Assembly: GCA_029260795.1 (NCBI GenBank)
Contig: JAJDCO010000031.1
Coordinates: 124,001 to 188,000, forward strand
Source of the DNA: Planctomycetota bacterium
GTDB taxonomy: Bacteria; Planctomycetota; OFTM77
Direction of reading: 5' to 3'
DNA: 64,000 nt
Shown here: piece after piece, positions 1-8,780 of the stretch
Position numbering within the stretch: position 1 is the stretch's first letter
Layout of the letters: each line of letters begins with the position of its first letter
The notes under the pieces: model-generated
Seen by the model: the letters and a program-made list of their open reading frames with translations, nothing else
Database searches by the model: none
What the model was told of the DNA's origin: nothing
Translations under genes and position numbers: made by a program

Positions 1-818
1 ACGCAGGCTTGAAAGCGTTCCTTGCAAGTCGCGATGACCTCGTCGCCCGGACGTCGCCACCAGTTTGCGGTTGAGAAGATCTCGACCTCGATCGGCCCGA
101 CATAGCCGGCCGCGCTCACGGCGCGGTGTAGCGCGGGCAGGTCGATGACGCCGTCTCCCATCATTCCGCGGTCGAGCAGCAGATCCGTCGTCGGCACGAG
201 CCAGTCGCACACGTGGAAGCCGAGGATGCGGCCGGCGGCTCGTGCGATCGCCGCTTCGAGCTTCGGGTCCCACCAGACGTGATAGGCATCGACTGCGACG
301 CCCACGCCCTCGCCCAGCGCGTCGCACAGGTCGAGGGCTTGGTCGAGCGTGTTGATGGCGCAGCGGTCGGCGGCATACATCGGATGGAGCGGCTCGATCG
401 CCACCGGGACGCCGGCTGCACGCGCGTTCGGCAGCACGGCGGCCAGACCTTCCCGAATCATCTGACGGGCGCCGATGAGATCCTTGGATCCGGCCGGCAG
501 CCCGCCTGCCACGAGGATCAGGCAATCGGCGTCCAGCTCGGCGGCTTGCTCGATGGCGATCCGGCAATCATCGAGTGCCGCCTGACGCTTCCCGGCTGTT
601 GGATGAGGGAACATTCCGCCGCGACACAGGCTGCTGACCTTCAGGCCCGAGTCGTCGAGTCGACGCTTCGCCTCCGCCAGCCCGCACTCCTCGAGCTTGT
701 CCCGCCAGATACCGATGCCGGGAACGTCTTGGGTCGAGTAGGCGGCGATCGCCTCAGCGAGCGTGTGCTGCTGGCGAGTGGTGGCCTGGTTGATCGACAG
801 GCGATTCCGATCGGCCAT
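1..818 (-). CDS. Sugar phosphate isomerase/epimerase, xylose-isomerase-like TIM barrel (3' end beyond window)
   Basis: The frame is open from an ATG at 818 to the window edge, giving 272 residues, so the C-terminus is missing. The protein resembles the AP_endonuc_2/xylose-isomerase-like TIM barrels (IolE, IolI and hydroxypyruvate isomerase relatives). Likely metal ligands appear in order: E142 in IEPLHPM, D177 in VDAYHVW, H202 in GFHVCDW and E246 in EVEIF. An AAGGAG ribosome site lies 9 nt before the ATG, which fixes the start. It sits 14 nt after the enolase-superfamily gene and closes a four-gene sugar/polyol cassette, so it probably interconverts a keto-sugar or keto-inositol intermediate. 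The substrate cannot be read from sequence. Family is fairly certain, reaction is not. Confidence 0.85.
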   Translation of the reverse strand, partial: MADRNRLSINQATTRQQHTLAEAIAAYSTQDVPGIGIWRDKLEECGLAEAKRRLDDSGLKVSSLCRGGMFPHPTAGKRQAALDDCRIAIEQAAELDADCLILVAGGLPAGSKDLIGARQMIREGLAAVLPNARAAGVPVAIEPLHPMYAADRCAINTLDQALDLCDALGEGVGVAVDAYHVWWDPKLEAAIARAAGRILGFHVCDWLVPTTDLLLDRGMMGDGVIDLPALHRAVSAAGYVGPIEVEIFSTANWWRRPGDEVIATCKERFQAC

Positions 819-832
819 CAGACGATTCTCCT

Positions 833-2212
833 TCAGCGTCGAGCCGCGGGCATGTCCGACAAGGTCTCGAAGTCGGGCCGGGCACCCGAGGCGAACCCGG
901 GTCCGCTCAACGAGTCGATGGCGAGGACTCCGTCTTCGATTCGGAGGCGGACGTTGCCGCCCGCCCGCCGGTAGAGATCGGGATGGGCCGCCAGGAAGGC
1001 TTCCTGCTCGGCGGCCGGCGCGCCCCGAAAGCCGTCGACGTAGTGATGACCATTGCGCTCGACGTGAGTCACTCCGATCAGGTTCGCCAGTGCCAGGTCT
1101 TGCTGCACCGCGAGACCCGCCTGCGTCGTGAGGTCTTCTCCCGTAATGAAGTACCGCGGTCCCCACGCGCGGCAACGGCCGGCATTGATCAGCGACTTGT
1201 AGAGCCCCTTGCACGACTTCGAAGACACTCCTTGGTAGCCGAGGGCCCTCGCCTTCGGAAACGCGTCTAGCGTCGCGTCCGATTCGTCGATGACGACAGG
1301 CTTGCGACGGGCCAGCGCCGTGACGTCGGCTTCGAGCGCAACCTCGCGGCTCAGCGGCTGCTCGACGAAGAGGATCGACCGCGCGAATCGCTCGGACGTC
1401 GAGTCGGGGAGCGCGTCCAGCAAGGCGAGCACGCTGGTCACGTCGATGTATTGCTCATTGCCGTCCAGGCTCGTCCAGTACTCGCCGCCACCATCGAGGA
1501 CAGCCGCGATCTCGCTCAGCCGCCGCGAGTCGGCATCGACGTCGCCGCCGACCTTGATCTTGAAGTAACGAGGGCGGTAGGCGGCGAGGACCTCCAGCAG
1601 GGTTTCCGGCAAACCGTCTCCAACAGGATCGGGGCTGCTCGTGATTGGATCGACCCCACCGATGGTGTGGCGGAGCTGGATCGAGCGAGCGGGCTGCAGG
1701 GATCGCAGGAAAGCGTCGGCATCGAATTCGTCGGACTCCAGCCCGGGGCGATTGAGACGAACGGCGTCGTAGAAGCCGAGGCCTTCGATTCGACACAGGG
1801 CATCGAGAATCGCCTTGTCGAGCTGTGCCGGTCCGAAGCCGGCGACCAGCGGAGGATCTCCCGCGAGTCCGAAGGCTTCCTGCTGCACTCTCACGCACCT
1901 CGTGAAGAGCTGGAACGGCGTGGCGGTGCCGGCGTCGCTGTAGAGATCGGCGGCCGAACGCAACGAGCGACGGAGCTGGTCCCAGTTGTCCTCGAGGCGG
2001 AGTGCCGGCCGCTTGTCGAACCATTTGGGAGCCAGCAGCTCGGCCGTCGCACCCCAGCCTTCGCGGCCCTCGGAGGTGCGAACCCGGACGCGGACGAACG
2101 CTTGCGGCGCCGCCGTCAGAGTGACCGCCCCGAACCGGAACGGCAGGCGAAACTCGACGGCCCGCTCGAAGAGCTGCACGTCTTGGATCGAGAGTCGCGC
2201 CGCTTCGCTCAT
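833..2212 (-). CDS. Enolase-superfamily (mandelate racemase/muconate lactonizing type) enzyme
   Basis: 459 residues. The C-terminal barrel carries the superfamily pattern: a KIKVGG motif (KxK-type base) near the middle, then metal-ligand-like acids in SLDGNEQ, FVEQPL and VVIDESD, then SSKSCKG on the opposite side of the barrel. The N-terminal capping domain (about residues 1-170) includes the WGATAE stretch common in this family. Members take a proton alpha to a carboxylate, usually in acid-sugar dehydration or racemisation. A GGGAG site 7 nt upstream supports the ATG at 2212. It lies between the DUF993 and TIM-barrel genes on the same strand, which fits a sugar-acid catabolic operon. The length is somewhat above the usual 370-420 residues. 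Exact substrate unknown. Confidence 0.82.
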   Translation of the reverse strand: MSEAARLSIQDVQLFERAVEFRLPFRFGAVTLTAAPQAFVRVRVRTSEGREGWGATAELLAPKWFDKRPALRLEDNWDQLRRSLRSAADLYSDAGTATPFQLFTRCVRVQQEAFGLAGDPPLVAGFGPAQLDKAILDALCRIEGLGFYDAVRLNRPGLESDEFDADAFLRSLQPARSIQLRHTIGGVDPITSSPDPVGDGLPETLLEVLAAYRPRYFKIKVGGDVDADSRRLSEIAAVLDGGGEYWTSLDGNEQYIDVTSVLALLDALPDSTSERFARSILFVEQPLSREVALEADVTALARRKPVVIDESDATLDAFPKARALGYQGVSSKSCKGLYKSLINAGRCRAWGPRYFITGEDLTTQAGLAVQQDLALANLIGVTHVERNGHHYVDGFRGAPAAEQEAFLAAHPDLYRRAGGNVRLRIEDGVLAIDSLSGPGFASGARPDFETLSDMPAARR

Positions 2213-2236
2213 GAGCAGACTCCCTTTCCTTGTTCG

Positions 2237-3403
2237 TCAACCATCAATGCCGTGCAGCGCCAAGAGCTGCTGCATCCGTCGAACCGCCAACTCCGGGTCG
2301 GCGAGGAGACCGGCCGCATCCGCGAGGCGGAACAGCTCGGCGAAGTGCGGCACCGAGCGAGCGCTCTGCTGGCCGCCGACCATCACGAAATGATCCTGAT
2401 GCCCGTTCAGCCAGGCGAGGAAGACGAGGCCGGTCTTGTAGAAGCGTGTGGGCGCTTGGAAGACGTGGCGAGACAGCGGCACGGTCGGCGCGAGGATCTG
2501 GTGATACTCGTCCGTGTCGCCGTCGGCCAGTGCCACCAGCGCTGCCGAGGCGGCTGGCGCGATCGCATCGAAGATCCCGAGCAAGGCGTCGCTGTATCCG
2601 TGCTCATCGCCCGCGATCAGCTCGGCGAAGTGGAAGTCATCGCCCGTGTACATGCGCACGCTCGGCGGCAAGCGCCGGCGCATCGCGATCTCGGCCTCTC
2701 GATCGAGGAGCGATATCTTCACACCATCGACGCGGTCGGCGTGCGCCGTGAGGATGTCGAGGCACACCTGCATCGCCTCGGTGGTGTCGGAGTGTCCCCA
2801 GTATCCCTTCAGTGCGGGATCGAACATCTCGCCGAGCCAGTGGAGGATGACCGGCTCGCGCACCTGACGCAGGAGGCGATCATAGACCGCAACGTAGTCA
2901 TCGGCAGACTTCGCACACGCGGCCAGCGCGCGGCTCGCCATCAGAATCACGCGACCACCCAGACCTTCGATGAGCTCGATCTGCTCCTCGTAGGCTTGAA
3001 TGACATCGTCCCGCGTGAGGCGATCGCTCGGTGACAGCTGATCGGTGCCCGCGCCGCAGGCGAGGCGAGCATCGGGAATGCTCTGGGTGTGCTTCAAGCT
3101 GCGCCGGATCAGCTCGCGGCTGGCCTTCCAATCGAGGCCCTGGCCGCGCTGTGCCGTGTCCATCGCCTCGGCAACACCGAAGCCGAGCGCGAAGAGGTGT
3201 TCGCGAATCGCGAGCGTCGCTTCCCAATCGATTGCCGGCTCGAGCCTCGGCGCGCCGTCGGCGTGCGCATCGGCGACGACGTGGGCGGCAGCGAAGGCTA
3301 CGCGATTGAAGGGACGCGCTGGGCGGCTGGGGAAATCCCGCGGCTCCGACAGGGTGAAGGACTCCAGACCGCCGTTCGCTGCCGGCAGCCTCAGGGCCGG
3401 CAT
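2237..3403 (-). CDS. DUF993 family protein (dihydrodipicolinate synthase-like TIM barrel)
   Basis: 388 residues from an ATG at 3403 with GGAG 8 nt upstream; the frame stays open further 5' but that stretch is antisense-like and lies inside the preceding gene. The protein reads as the DUF993 family, annotated as dihydrodipicolinate-synthase-like aldolases. Visible blocks are GGRVILMASRALA, VILHWLGEMFDP, VDGVKISLLD (candidate Schiff-base lysine in GVKIS) and MYTGDDFHF. In other bacteria, mainly actinobacteria, DUF993 genes sit beside a Gfo/Idh oxidoreductase and a sugar isomerase, exactly as here. The start overlaps the end of the upstream oxidoreductase by 13 bp, implying coupled translation. 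It is probably a lyase or aldolase acting on the product of that dehydrogenase; this is inferred from context. Confidence 0.8.
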   Translation of the reverse strand: MPALRLPAANGGLESFTLSEPRDFPSRPARPFNRVAFAAAHVVADAHADGAPRLEPAIDWEATLAIREHLFALGFGVAEAMDTAQRGQGLDWKASRELIRRSLKHTQSIPDARLACGAGTDQLSPSDRLTRDDVIQAYEEQIELIEGLGGRVILMASRALAACAKSADDYVAVYDRLLRQVREPVILHWLGEMFDPALKGYWGHSDTTEAMQVCLDILTAHADRVDGVKISLLDREAEIAMRRRLPPSVRMYTGDDFHFAELIAGDEHGYSDALLGIFDAIAPAASAALVALADGDTDEYHQILAPTVPLSRHVFQAPTRFYKTGLVFLAWLNGHQDHFVMVGGQQSARSVPHFAELFRLADAAGLLADPELAVRRMQQLLALHGIDG

Positions 3404-4557
3404 GCCGCGTTCTCCAGATCGTCGACGTCGAGCCAGCGTCGCTCCGCCCAGCTCTTCAGGCCGAGCTCGGCGAGCTGAACTCCTTTGGCACCTTCGAGCA
3501 GGTCCCATTCGAACGGCGCGTCCTCAACGACGTGCCGTATGAAGTGCTCCCATTGCGCCTTGAAGGCATTGTCGCTCTCGGGCAAGTCAGGGACCTCGTC
3601 CCAGTGCTTCCAGTAGTCGACGGTCGGAGGAACGTCGGGGTTCCAGACGGGCTTGGGCGTGTGGACATCGGGCTGCGTCCAGCAGCGCCGCAGCCCGGCG
3701 ACGGCCGAGCCGTTCGTGCCATCGACCTGCAGGGTCAGGAGATCGTCGCGTCGCACGCGGACGCACCAAGAAGCATTGATGTGCGCGATGATGCCGCCGT
3801 CGAGCTCGAAGGTGGCGTAGGCGGCGTCATCGGACGTCGCGGCGTACGGCTGGCCCTGCTCGTCCCAACGCTTCGGAATGTGCGTCGCCCCCAAGCAGGA
3901 CACGGATCGCACGGCGCCGAAGACGTGGTCGAGCACGTAGCGCCAGTGGCAGAGCATGTCGAGGATGATGCCGCCGCCGTCCTCCTGGCGGTAGTTCCAA
4001 GAGGGCCGCTGAGCCGGCTCTCGATCTCCTTCGAACACCCAGTAGCCAAACTCGCCGCGCACCGAGAGCACGCGTCCAAAGAAGCCCCTGTCGAGGAGGC
4101 CTTTCAGCTTGCGAATGCCCGGGAGCCAGAGCTTGTCCTGAACGACGCCGTGCTTGATGCCGGCCTCTTTCGCGAGGCGCCAGATGCGGAGAGCGTCCTC
4201 TAAGGAAGTGGCGCTCGGCTTCTCGCAGTAGACGTGCTTGCCGGCGTGGATCGCTTGCGTCACCAGGTCGGCGCGCGCCTGAGTCGTGGCGGCGTCGAAG
4301 TAGACCGTGTCGTCATGGTTGGCGAGGGCGGCATCGAGGTCGGTCGTCCAGCGCGCGACGCCGGTCTCGCGCGCGACCGCGGCCACGCGCTCCTCGTTGC
4401 GGCCTACGAGCATCGGATCGGGCATCACTCGGGAGCCGTCCGAGAGGGGGACGCCACCCTGGTCCCGAATGGCGAGGATGGACCGAACCAAGTGCTGGTT
4501 GCGGCCCATCCGGCCCGTGACGCCGTTCATGATGATGCCGAGCCGACGTTCAGACAT
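3391..4557 (-). CDS. Gfo/Idh/MocA family NAD(P)-dependent oxidoreductase
   Basis: 388 residues. The N-terminal Rossmann fold starts IIMNGVTGRMGRN, and the signature EKPSA, whose lysine is the catalytic residue of this family, follows at about residue 118. The C-terminal alpha/beta domain contains the GGGIILDMLCHWRYVLDH stretch, with the Asp/His pattern that binds substrate. It oxidises a hydroxyl of a sugar, inositol or glycoside. It begins 9 nt after the dihydrolipoyl dehydrogenase stop and overlaps the DUF993 start, so it links the 2-oxoacid dehydrogenase genes to the sugar cassette in one transcription direction. Substrate unknown. Confidence 0.88.
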   Translation of the reverse strand: MSERRLGIIMNGVTGRMGRNQHLVRSILAIRDQGGVPLSDGSRVMPDPMLVGRNEERVAAVARETGVARWTTDLDAALANHDDTVYFDAATTQARADLVTQAIHAGKHVYCEKPSATSLEDALRIWRLAKEAGIKHGVVQDKLWLPGIRKLKGLLDRGFFGRVLSVRGEFGYWVFEGDREPAQRPSWNYRQEDGGGIILDMLCHWRYVLDHVFGAVRSVSCLGATHIPKRWDEQGQPYAATSDDAAYATFELDGGIIAHINASWCVRVRRDDLLTLQVDGTNGSAVAGLRRCWTQPDVHTPKPVWNPDVPPTVDYWKHWDEVPDLPESDNAFKAQWEHFIRHVVEDAPFEWDLLEGAKGVQLAELGLKSWAERRWLDVDDLENAACRP

Positions 4558-4566
4558 CGCTCGGGA

Positions 4567-5976
4567 TCAGTGGCTGGACAGGCTGTGGATCGCGCGATCG
4601 GCGACCGCCTCGGCGGCCTCCATGATGGTCTCGCTGAGGGTGGGATGCGGATGCACCGTCAAGGCGAGGTCCTCGGCGGCGGCTCCCATCTCGATCGCGA
4701 GAGCGGCCTCGCTGATCAGGTCGGAGGCGCCGCGCGCGACGATGCCGACGCCGAGCAGGAGGTCGGACTTCGCGTCGGCGATGATCTTCACCATGCCATC
4801 GGTGGACTGCATCGTCATGGCGCGTCCGGAAGCTTGCATCGAGAAGCGGCCGATGCGGATCTCGTGTCCGGCCTTCTTCGCCTCCTCTTCACTGAGCCCG
4901 ACGGTGGCGATCTCGGGATCGCTGAAGATGACCGCGGGCATGGCCCGGACATCGTTCTCGACACCTGCCTCGGCCGCGATCACGCCGGCCGCGATCAAGC
5001 CCTCCTTGGACGCCTTGTGTGCCAGGAACGGCGGGCCGATGACGTCGCCGATGGCGTAGATGTGCGAGACGTTCGTGCGCTGGTACTTGTCGACGGGGAT
5101 GAACCCGCGCTCGTCGAGCTTCACGCCCGCGCTCTCGAGGCCGAGGTCCTTCGTGTTGGGTCGAAAGCCGACGCCGACCAGGACCTTCTCGCACTCGACG
5201 ACCTCGGTCTTGCCCTTCTTGTTCTCGATCGTGACGGCGTAGCCGCCGCCGCGCTTCTCGAGCTTCGTGGCCTTGCTCTCGAGATGGAGCGCGACCTTGC
5301 GCTTCTTGAGGCCCCGTTGGACGACTTTGGTGAGCTCGGGGTCCGTGCCGGGCAGGATCTGGTCCATCAGCTCGACGATGGTGACCTCGGTGCCGAGCTT
5401 GGCGAACAGGGTTCCCATCTCGACGCCGATGACGCCGCCGCCGATCACCACCAGGCTCTTGGGCAGCTTCTGCCAGGCGAGAGCTCCCCGCGAGTGAACG
5501 ACGTTCTCGCCGTCGAACTCGAAGCCGGGGATGTCGATCGGGTGGGCGCCGGTGGCGACGAGGATGCTCTGTGCTTCGACGGTCTCGACGCCGTTGGCGG
5601 TGCGGACCTCGATGCGGTGCGCGCCCGAAAGACGCGCCTCGCCTTCGAGCCACTGCACCTTCTGACCCTCGAGGAGCTGGCGAACGCCGCCCGCGAGCTT
5701 CTTCACGACGTCGTCCTTCCAGGCGATCATCTTCGCGAAGTCGATCTGCGGCTCGCCAGAGATGTTGATGCCGATCGAGCTGGCGTTCTTGATCTCGTCG
5801 ACGACGTCGGCCGCGTGGATCAGAGCCTTCGAGGGGATGCAGCCCCAGTTGAGGCAGACGCCTCCCGGGTAGCCGCGGTCGATGATGGTGACCTTCTTGC
5901 CGAGCTGGCCCAGTCGGATCGCGGCGACGTACCCACCGGGGCCGGCCCCGATGATCGCGACGTCGGTTGAATGCAT
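4567..5976 (-). CDS. lpdA: Dihydrolipoyl dehydrogenase (E3)
   Basis: 469 residues from the ATG at 5976. The FAD site is DVAIIGAGPGGY at residues 5-16 and the redox-active disulfide is C41/C46 in GGVCLNWGCIPSK. The NAD domain shows VIGGGVIGVEMG, and the C-terminal interface carries the catalytic HPHPTLSE. It reoxidises the dihydrolipoyl arm of E2 and passes electrons to NAD+. Two starts are possible: ATG 5976 (AAGGAG 10 nt upstream, family-typical N-terminus) and an in-frame ATG at 6030 (GAGGAG 8 nt upstream) that would add 18 residues rich in Ser and Ala. I prefer 5976 because homologous proteins begin there. It is the last gene of the E1-E2-E3 cluster. Confidence 0.95.
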   Translation of the reverse strand: MHSTDVAIIGAGPGGYVAAIRLGQLGKKVTIIDRGYPGGVCLNWGCIPSKALIHAADVVDEIKNASSIGINISGEPQIDFAKMIAWKDDVVKKLAGGVRQLLEGQKVQWLEGEARLSGAHRIEVRTANGVETVEAQSILVATGAHPIDIPGFEFDGENVVHSRGALAWQKLPKSLVVIGGGVIGVEMGTLFAKLGTEVTIVELMDQILPGTDPELTKVVQRGLKKRKVALHLESKATKLEKRGGGYAVTIENKKGKTEVVECEKVLVGVGFRPNTKDLGLESAGVKLDERGFIPVDKYQRTNVSHIYAIGDVIGPPFLAHKASKEGLIAAGVIAAEAGVENDVRAMPAVIFSDPEIATVGLSEEEAKKAGHEIRIGRFSMQASGRAMTMQSTDGMVKIIADAKSDLLLGVGIVARGASDLISEAALAIEMGAAAEDLALTVHPHPTLSETIMEAAEAVADRAIHSLSSH

Positions 5977-6057
5977 GGCGGAAGCGCTCCTTGCTTGGGA
6001 GGTTTGCGAGGCGACGGCGGAATCGCGCATGGTTCGAGCTCCTCGATCAGGGCGGGC

Positions 6058-7746
6058 TCAGCGCATCTCGAGCAGCAGGCGGTCCGGCTGCTCCAGGTAA
6101 GCGATGACTTCGTTCATGAAGCGGGCGCCGACGGCGCCGTCGACGATGCGGTGATCGAGCGAGATCGAGAGGTACATGATCTTGCCCGGTACGATCTGGC
6201 CGTCACGGATGACCGGACGATCCTTGATCTGATGCACACCCATGATCGCGACCTCGGGGAAGTTGATGACCGGGGTCGCGAACAGCCCCCCGATGTTGCC
6301 CGCGTTCGTGATCGTGAACGTCCCGCCGCGCATCTCGTCGACCTGCAGCTTGCCGTCGCGAGCACGCGTCGCGAGGTCCGTCACCTCCGAGGCGATCTCC
6401 AAGAGGCTCTTCTGGTCGGCGTTCTTGATCACCGGCACCACCAGTCCCCCCGGCGTGTCGGCGGCGATTCCGATGTGATAGTAGTGCTTGTAGATCAGCT
6501 CACCGGCCGCCTCGTCGAGCGACGTGTTGACGATCGGGAACTTCTTCAAGGCCGCCACGGTCGCCTTCACGATGTATGGCAGATAGGTCAGATTGACACC
6601 CTGCTCGGCCGCGATCGACTTGGCTTGACTGCGCGCATCGACGAGGCGGGAGACGTCGACCTCGTCGACATAGGTGAAGTGCACGGCCGTGTACATCGAG
6701 CGTGTCATCGACTCGGCGATCTTGCGACGGATGCCCCGGAACGGAACGCGCTCCTCGCGCTCGGGCTCGACGGCGGCGAGAGGTTGTGGAGCCGGGCGAG
6801 CGGGTGCGGTCCCGGTCGGAGCCATCATGCCGACGGCGCTTGGCGAGCGACGCTGGAAGCGGTCGAGGTCGTCCTTGGTCACCCGGCCGCGAGGTCCGGT
6901 GCCCGGGACGAGCTGCAGGTCGATGCCGAGCTCGCGGGCGAGCTTGCGGGTGGCCGGTGTGGCCAAGACCTTTCCCGCGCGCCTGACGGGAGCCGCGACG
7001 CTCGAGCCGTTGCCGCTCGGTGCCGTCACGGGGGCCGAAGTCGATCGAGCGACCGGAGCCGCTGTGGCACCGACGGCCACCGGCTCGGCGACCACGCCGG
7101 CCGGCGTCGGCTGGCTCGCGCCGCTACTGCCGCTGAGCACCACGAGCACGTCACCGACCGGGACCGTCTGTCCCGCTTCGACGCGAAGCTCTTGTATCTT
7201 GCCGGCGCGCGGAGAGGGGATCTCGACGGTCGCCTTGTCGGTCATGATCTCGACCAGCGGTTGATCCTCTTGCACGGTGTCGCCGGCCGAGACGAGCCAC
7301 TTGACGACCTCACCTTCGGCGACGCCTTCACCGATGTCGGGAAGTCGAAACTCGAACGAGCCGCCATTCGCGGCGGCCGGAGCGGTCTGGGGGGCGGGAG
7401 GCGTCTTCGGAGCGGCTGCGGCTTTCGGAGTGGCTGCGGCTTTCGGAGCGGCTTGAGCTTTCGGAGCGGCTGGAGGCGCGGACGCCTTGGGAGCGGGCGC
7501 GGCAGCGTCGTCGGTCTCGAAGACGACCAGGACATCGTCGACCGGGACGACAGCGCCCTCGGCGTGCTTCCGCTCCTTGACGACGCCACTCACGGGCGAA
7601 GGAATCTCGACGGTCGCCTTGTCGGTCATGATCTCGACGATCGGCTGGTCCTCCTGGACGGAGTCCCCTTCGCTGACGAGCCACTTGACGATCTCGCCTT
7701 CGGCGACACCTTCCCCGATGTCAGGCAGACGAAACTCTAGAGCCAC
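6058..7746 (-). CDS. Dihydrolipoamide acyltransferase (E2) with two lipoyl domains
   Basis: 562 residues from a GTG with AGGAG 6 nt upstream. Two near-identical lipoyl domains occupy about residues 1-80 and 130-210, with lipoylated lysines K43 and K171 in the MTDKATVE motif. An Ala/Pro/Lys linker (about 84-128) separates them. The peripheral subunit-binding domain lies around residues 255-300 (ATPATRKLARELG), followed by the catalytic acyltransferase core ending in DHRIVDG (H532, D536). It moves the acyl group from E1 to CoA. The substrate (pyruvate, branched-chain or other 2-oxoacid) is not settled by sequence. E1 genes lie upstream and E3 downstream on the same strand, with lipA adjacent. 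Confidence 0.94.
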   Translation of the reverse strand: MALEFRLPDIGEGVAEGEIVKWLVSEGDSVQEDQPIVEIMTDKATVEIPSPVSGVVKERKHAEGAVVPVDDVLVVFETDDAAAPAPKASAPPAAPKAQAAPKAAATPKAAAAPKTPPAPQTAPAAANGGSFEFRLPDIGEGVAEGEVVKWLVSAGDTVQEDQPLVEIMTDKATVEIPSPRAGKIQELRVEAGQTVPVGDVLVVLSGSSGASQPTPAGVVAEPVAVGATAAPVARSTSAPVTAPSGNGSSVAAPVRRAGKVLATPATRKLARELGIDLQLVPGTGPRGRVTKDDLDRFQRRSPSAVGMMAPTGTAPARPAPQPLAAVEPEREERVPFRGIRRKIAESMTRSMYTAVHFTYVDEVDVSRLVDARSQAKSIAAEQGVNLTYLPYIVKATVAALKKFPIVNTSLDEAAGELIYKHYYHIGIAADTPGGLVVPVIKNADQKSLLEIASEVTDLATRARDGKLQVDEMRGGTFTITNAGNIGGLFATPVINFPEVAIMGVHQIKDRPVIRDGQIVPGKIMYLSISLDHRIVDGAVGARFMNEVIAYLEQPDRLLLEMR

Positions 7747-7805
7747 GACGATCTCCTCTTGCGGGTGGGGCGCTCCCGAGGAGCCGGCCCCGCGATGGGT
7801 TTGTT

Positions 7806-8780
7806 TCAGAACTCGACGACGTGACGCAAGGCGGCTTGCAGGCGGCCCATGTCCGGTCGGTAATCATCTTCGAAAGCGAAAGGGACGGGCGTGTCGGCTC
7901 CCGTCACTCGCAGGATGGGGGCCTCGAGGAACTCGATGGCCTGCTCGGCAATCTGTGCGGCGACCTCGGCTCCGAAGCCGCCGGTGCGCGGCGCCTCGTG
8001 GAGGATCACTGCGCGTCCGGTCTTCTCGACGGATGCCAGGAGCGTGGGAGTGTCGAGGGGAGCGAGTGTCCGGAGGTCGATCACCTCGACGCTCCAGCCG
8101 GATTCTTCTGAGGCCGCGGCGGCCGCCTCCAGGGCGAGCGGAACCATCGCGCCCCATGTGACGAGCGAGACGTCCGTGCCCTCTCGGGCAATGCGCGCGC
8201 TGCCGATGGAGACGATCTCCTCCTTCGAGACTGCATCGCGCACCGGATGGTAGAGAGACTTCGGCTCGAGGAACAGCACCGGATCCTCGCCTCGAATCGC
8301 GGCGATCAGGAGGCCGTAGGCATCGGCCGCGGTGGAGGGCACGACGACTTGGAGGCCCGGTGTCTGTGTGAAGTAGGCCTCGGGCGACTGAGAGAGGTTC
8401 GGTCCACCGTGGATGCCGGCGCCGATCGACGCGCGGAGGACGACGGGGGAAGAGAATCGACCACCCGATCGGTATCGCAGCTTGGCGAGCTCGTTGGTGA
8501 TCTGCTCGAAGCTCGCAAAGAGGTCATCGCCGAAGGTGATCTCGGGCACCGGTCGCATGCCGGCCATCGCGAGGCCGATCGCCGTGCCCACGATTCCGGC
8601 CTCACCGACGGGCAGGTCGAACACGCGCTCGGCGCCGAAGGCTTCTCCCAGCCCACGTGTCGCTCCGAACACGCCTCCTTCATCGACGACCTCTTCGCCG
8701 AAGACCAGCACGCGCTCGTCGCTGGCGAGGGCGTCGTGGAGTGCGGATCGAACGGCCTCGATCATCGTCATCGTGGTCAT
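7806..8780 (-). CDS. 2-oxoacid dehydrogenase E1 component, beta subunit
   Basis: 324 residues, the normal size for a separate E1 beta. It starts MTTMTMIEAVRSALHDAL and carries the transketolase-type pyrimidine-binding domain (FGEEVVDEGGVF, VGEAGIVGTAIGLAM with the conserved Glu that activates thiamine diphosphate) and a C-terminal transketolase domain (VIDLRTLAPLD). Its ATG overlaps the TGA of the E1 alpha gene by 4 nt (ATGA), a classic coupling arrangement that predicts equal amounts of both subunits. Unlike its alpha partner, this subunit looks intact. A GGGGAG stretch precedes the start by about 6-8 nt. Confidence 0.93.
   Translation of the reverse strand: MTTMTMIEAVRSALHDALASDERVLVFGEEVVDEGGVFGATRGLGEAFGAERVFDLPVGEAGIVGTAIGLAMAGMRPVPEITFGDDLFASFEQITNELAKLRYRSGGRFSSPVVLRASIGAGIHGGPNLSQSPEAYFTQTPGLQVVVPSTAADAYGLLIAAIRGEDPVLFLEPKSLYHPVRDAVSKEEIVSIGSARIAREGTDVSLVTWGAMVPLALEAAAAASEESGWSVEVIDLRTLAPLDTPTLLASVEKTGRAVILHEAPRTGGFGAEVAAQIAEQAIEFLEAPILRVTGADTPVPFAFEDDYRPDMGRLQAALRHVVEF

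Noticed and set aside
1451..3034. 527-codon plus-strand open frame
   Set aside because: It is antisense to the enolase-superfamily and DUF993 genes, both of which have clear motifs and ribosome sites. Its translation is Arg/Glu/Val-rich and shows no motif. High GC keeps opposite frames open.
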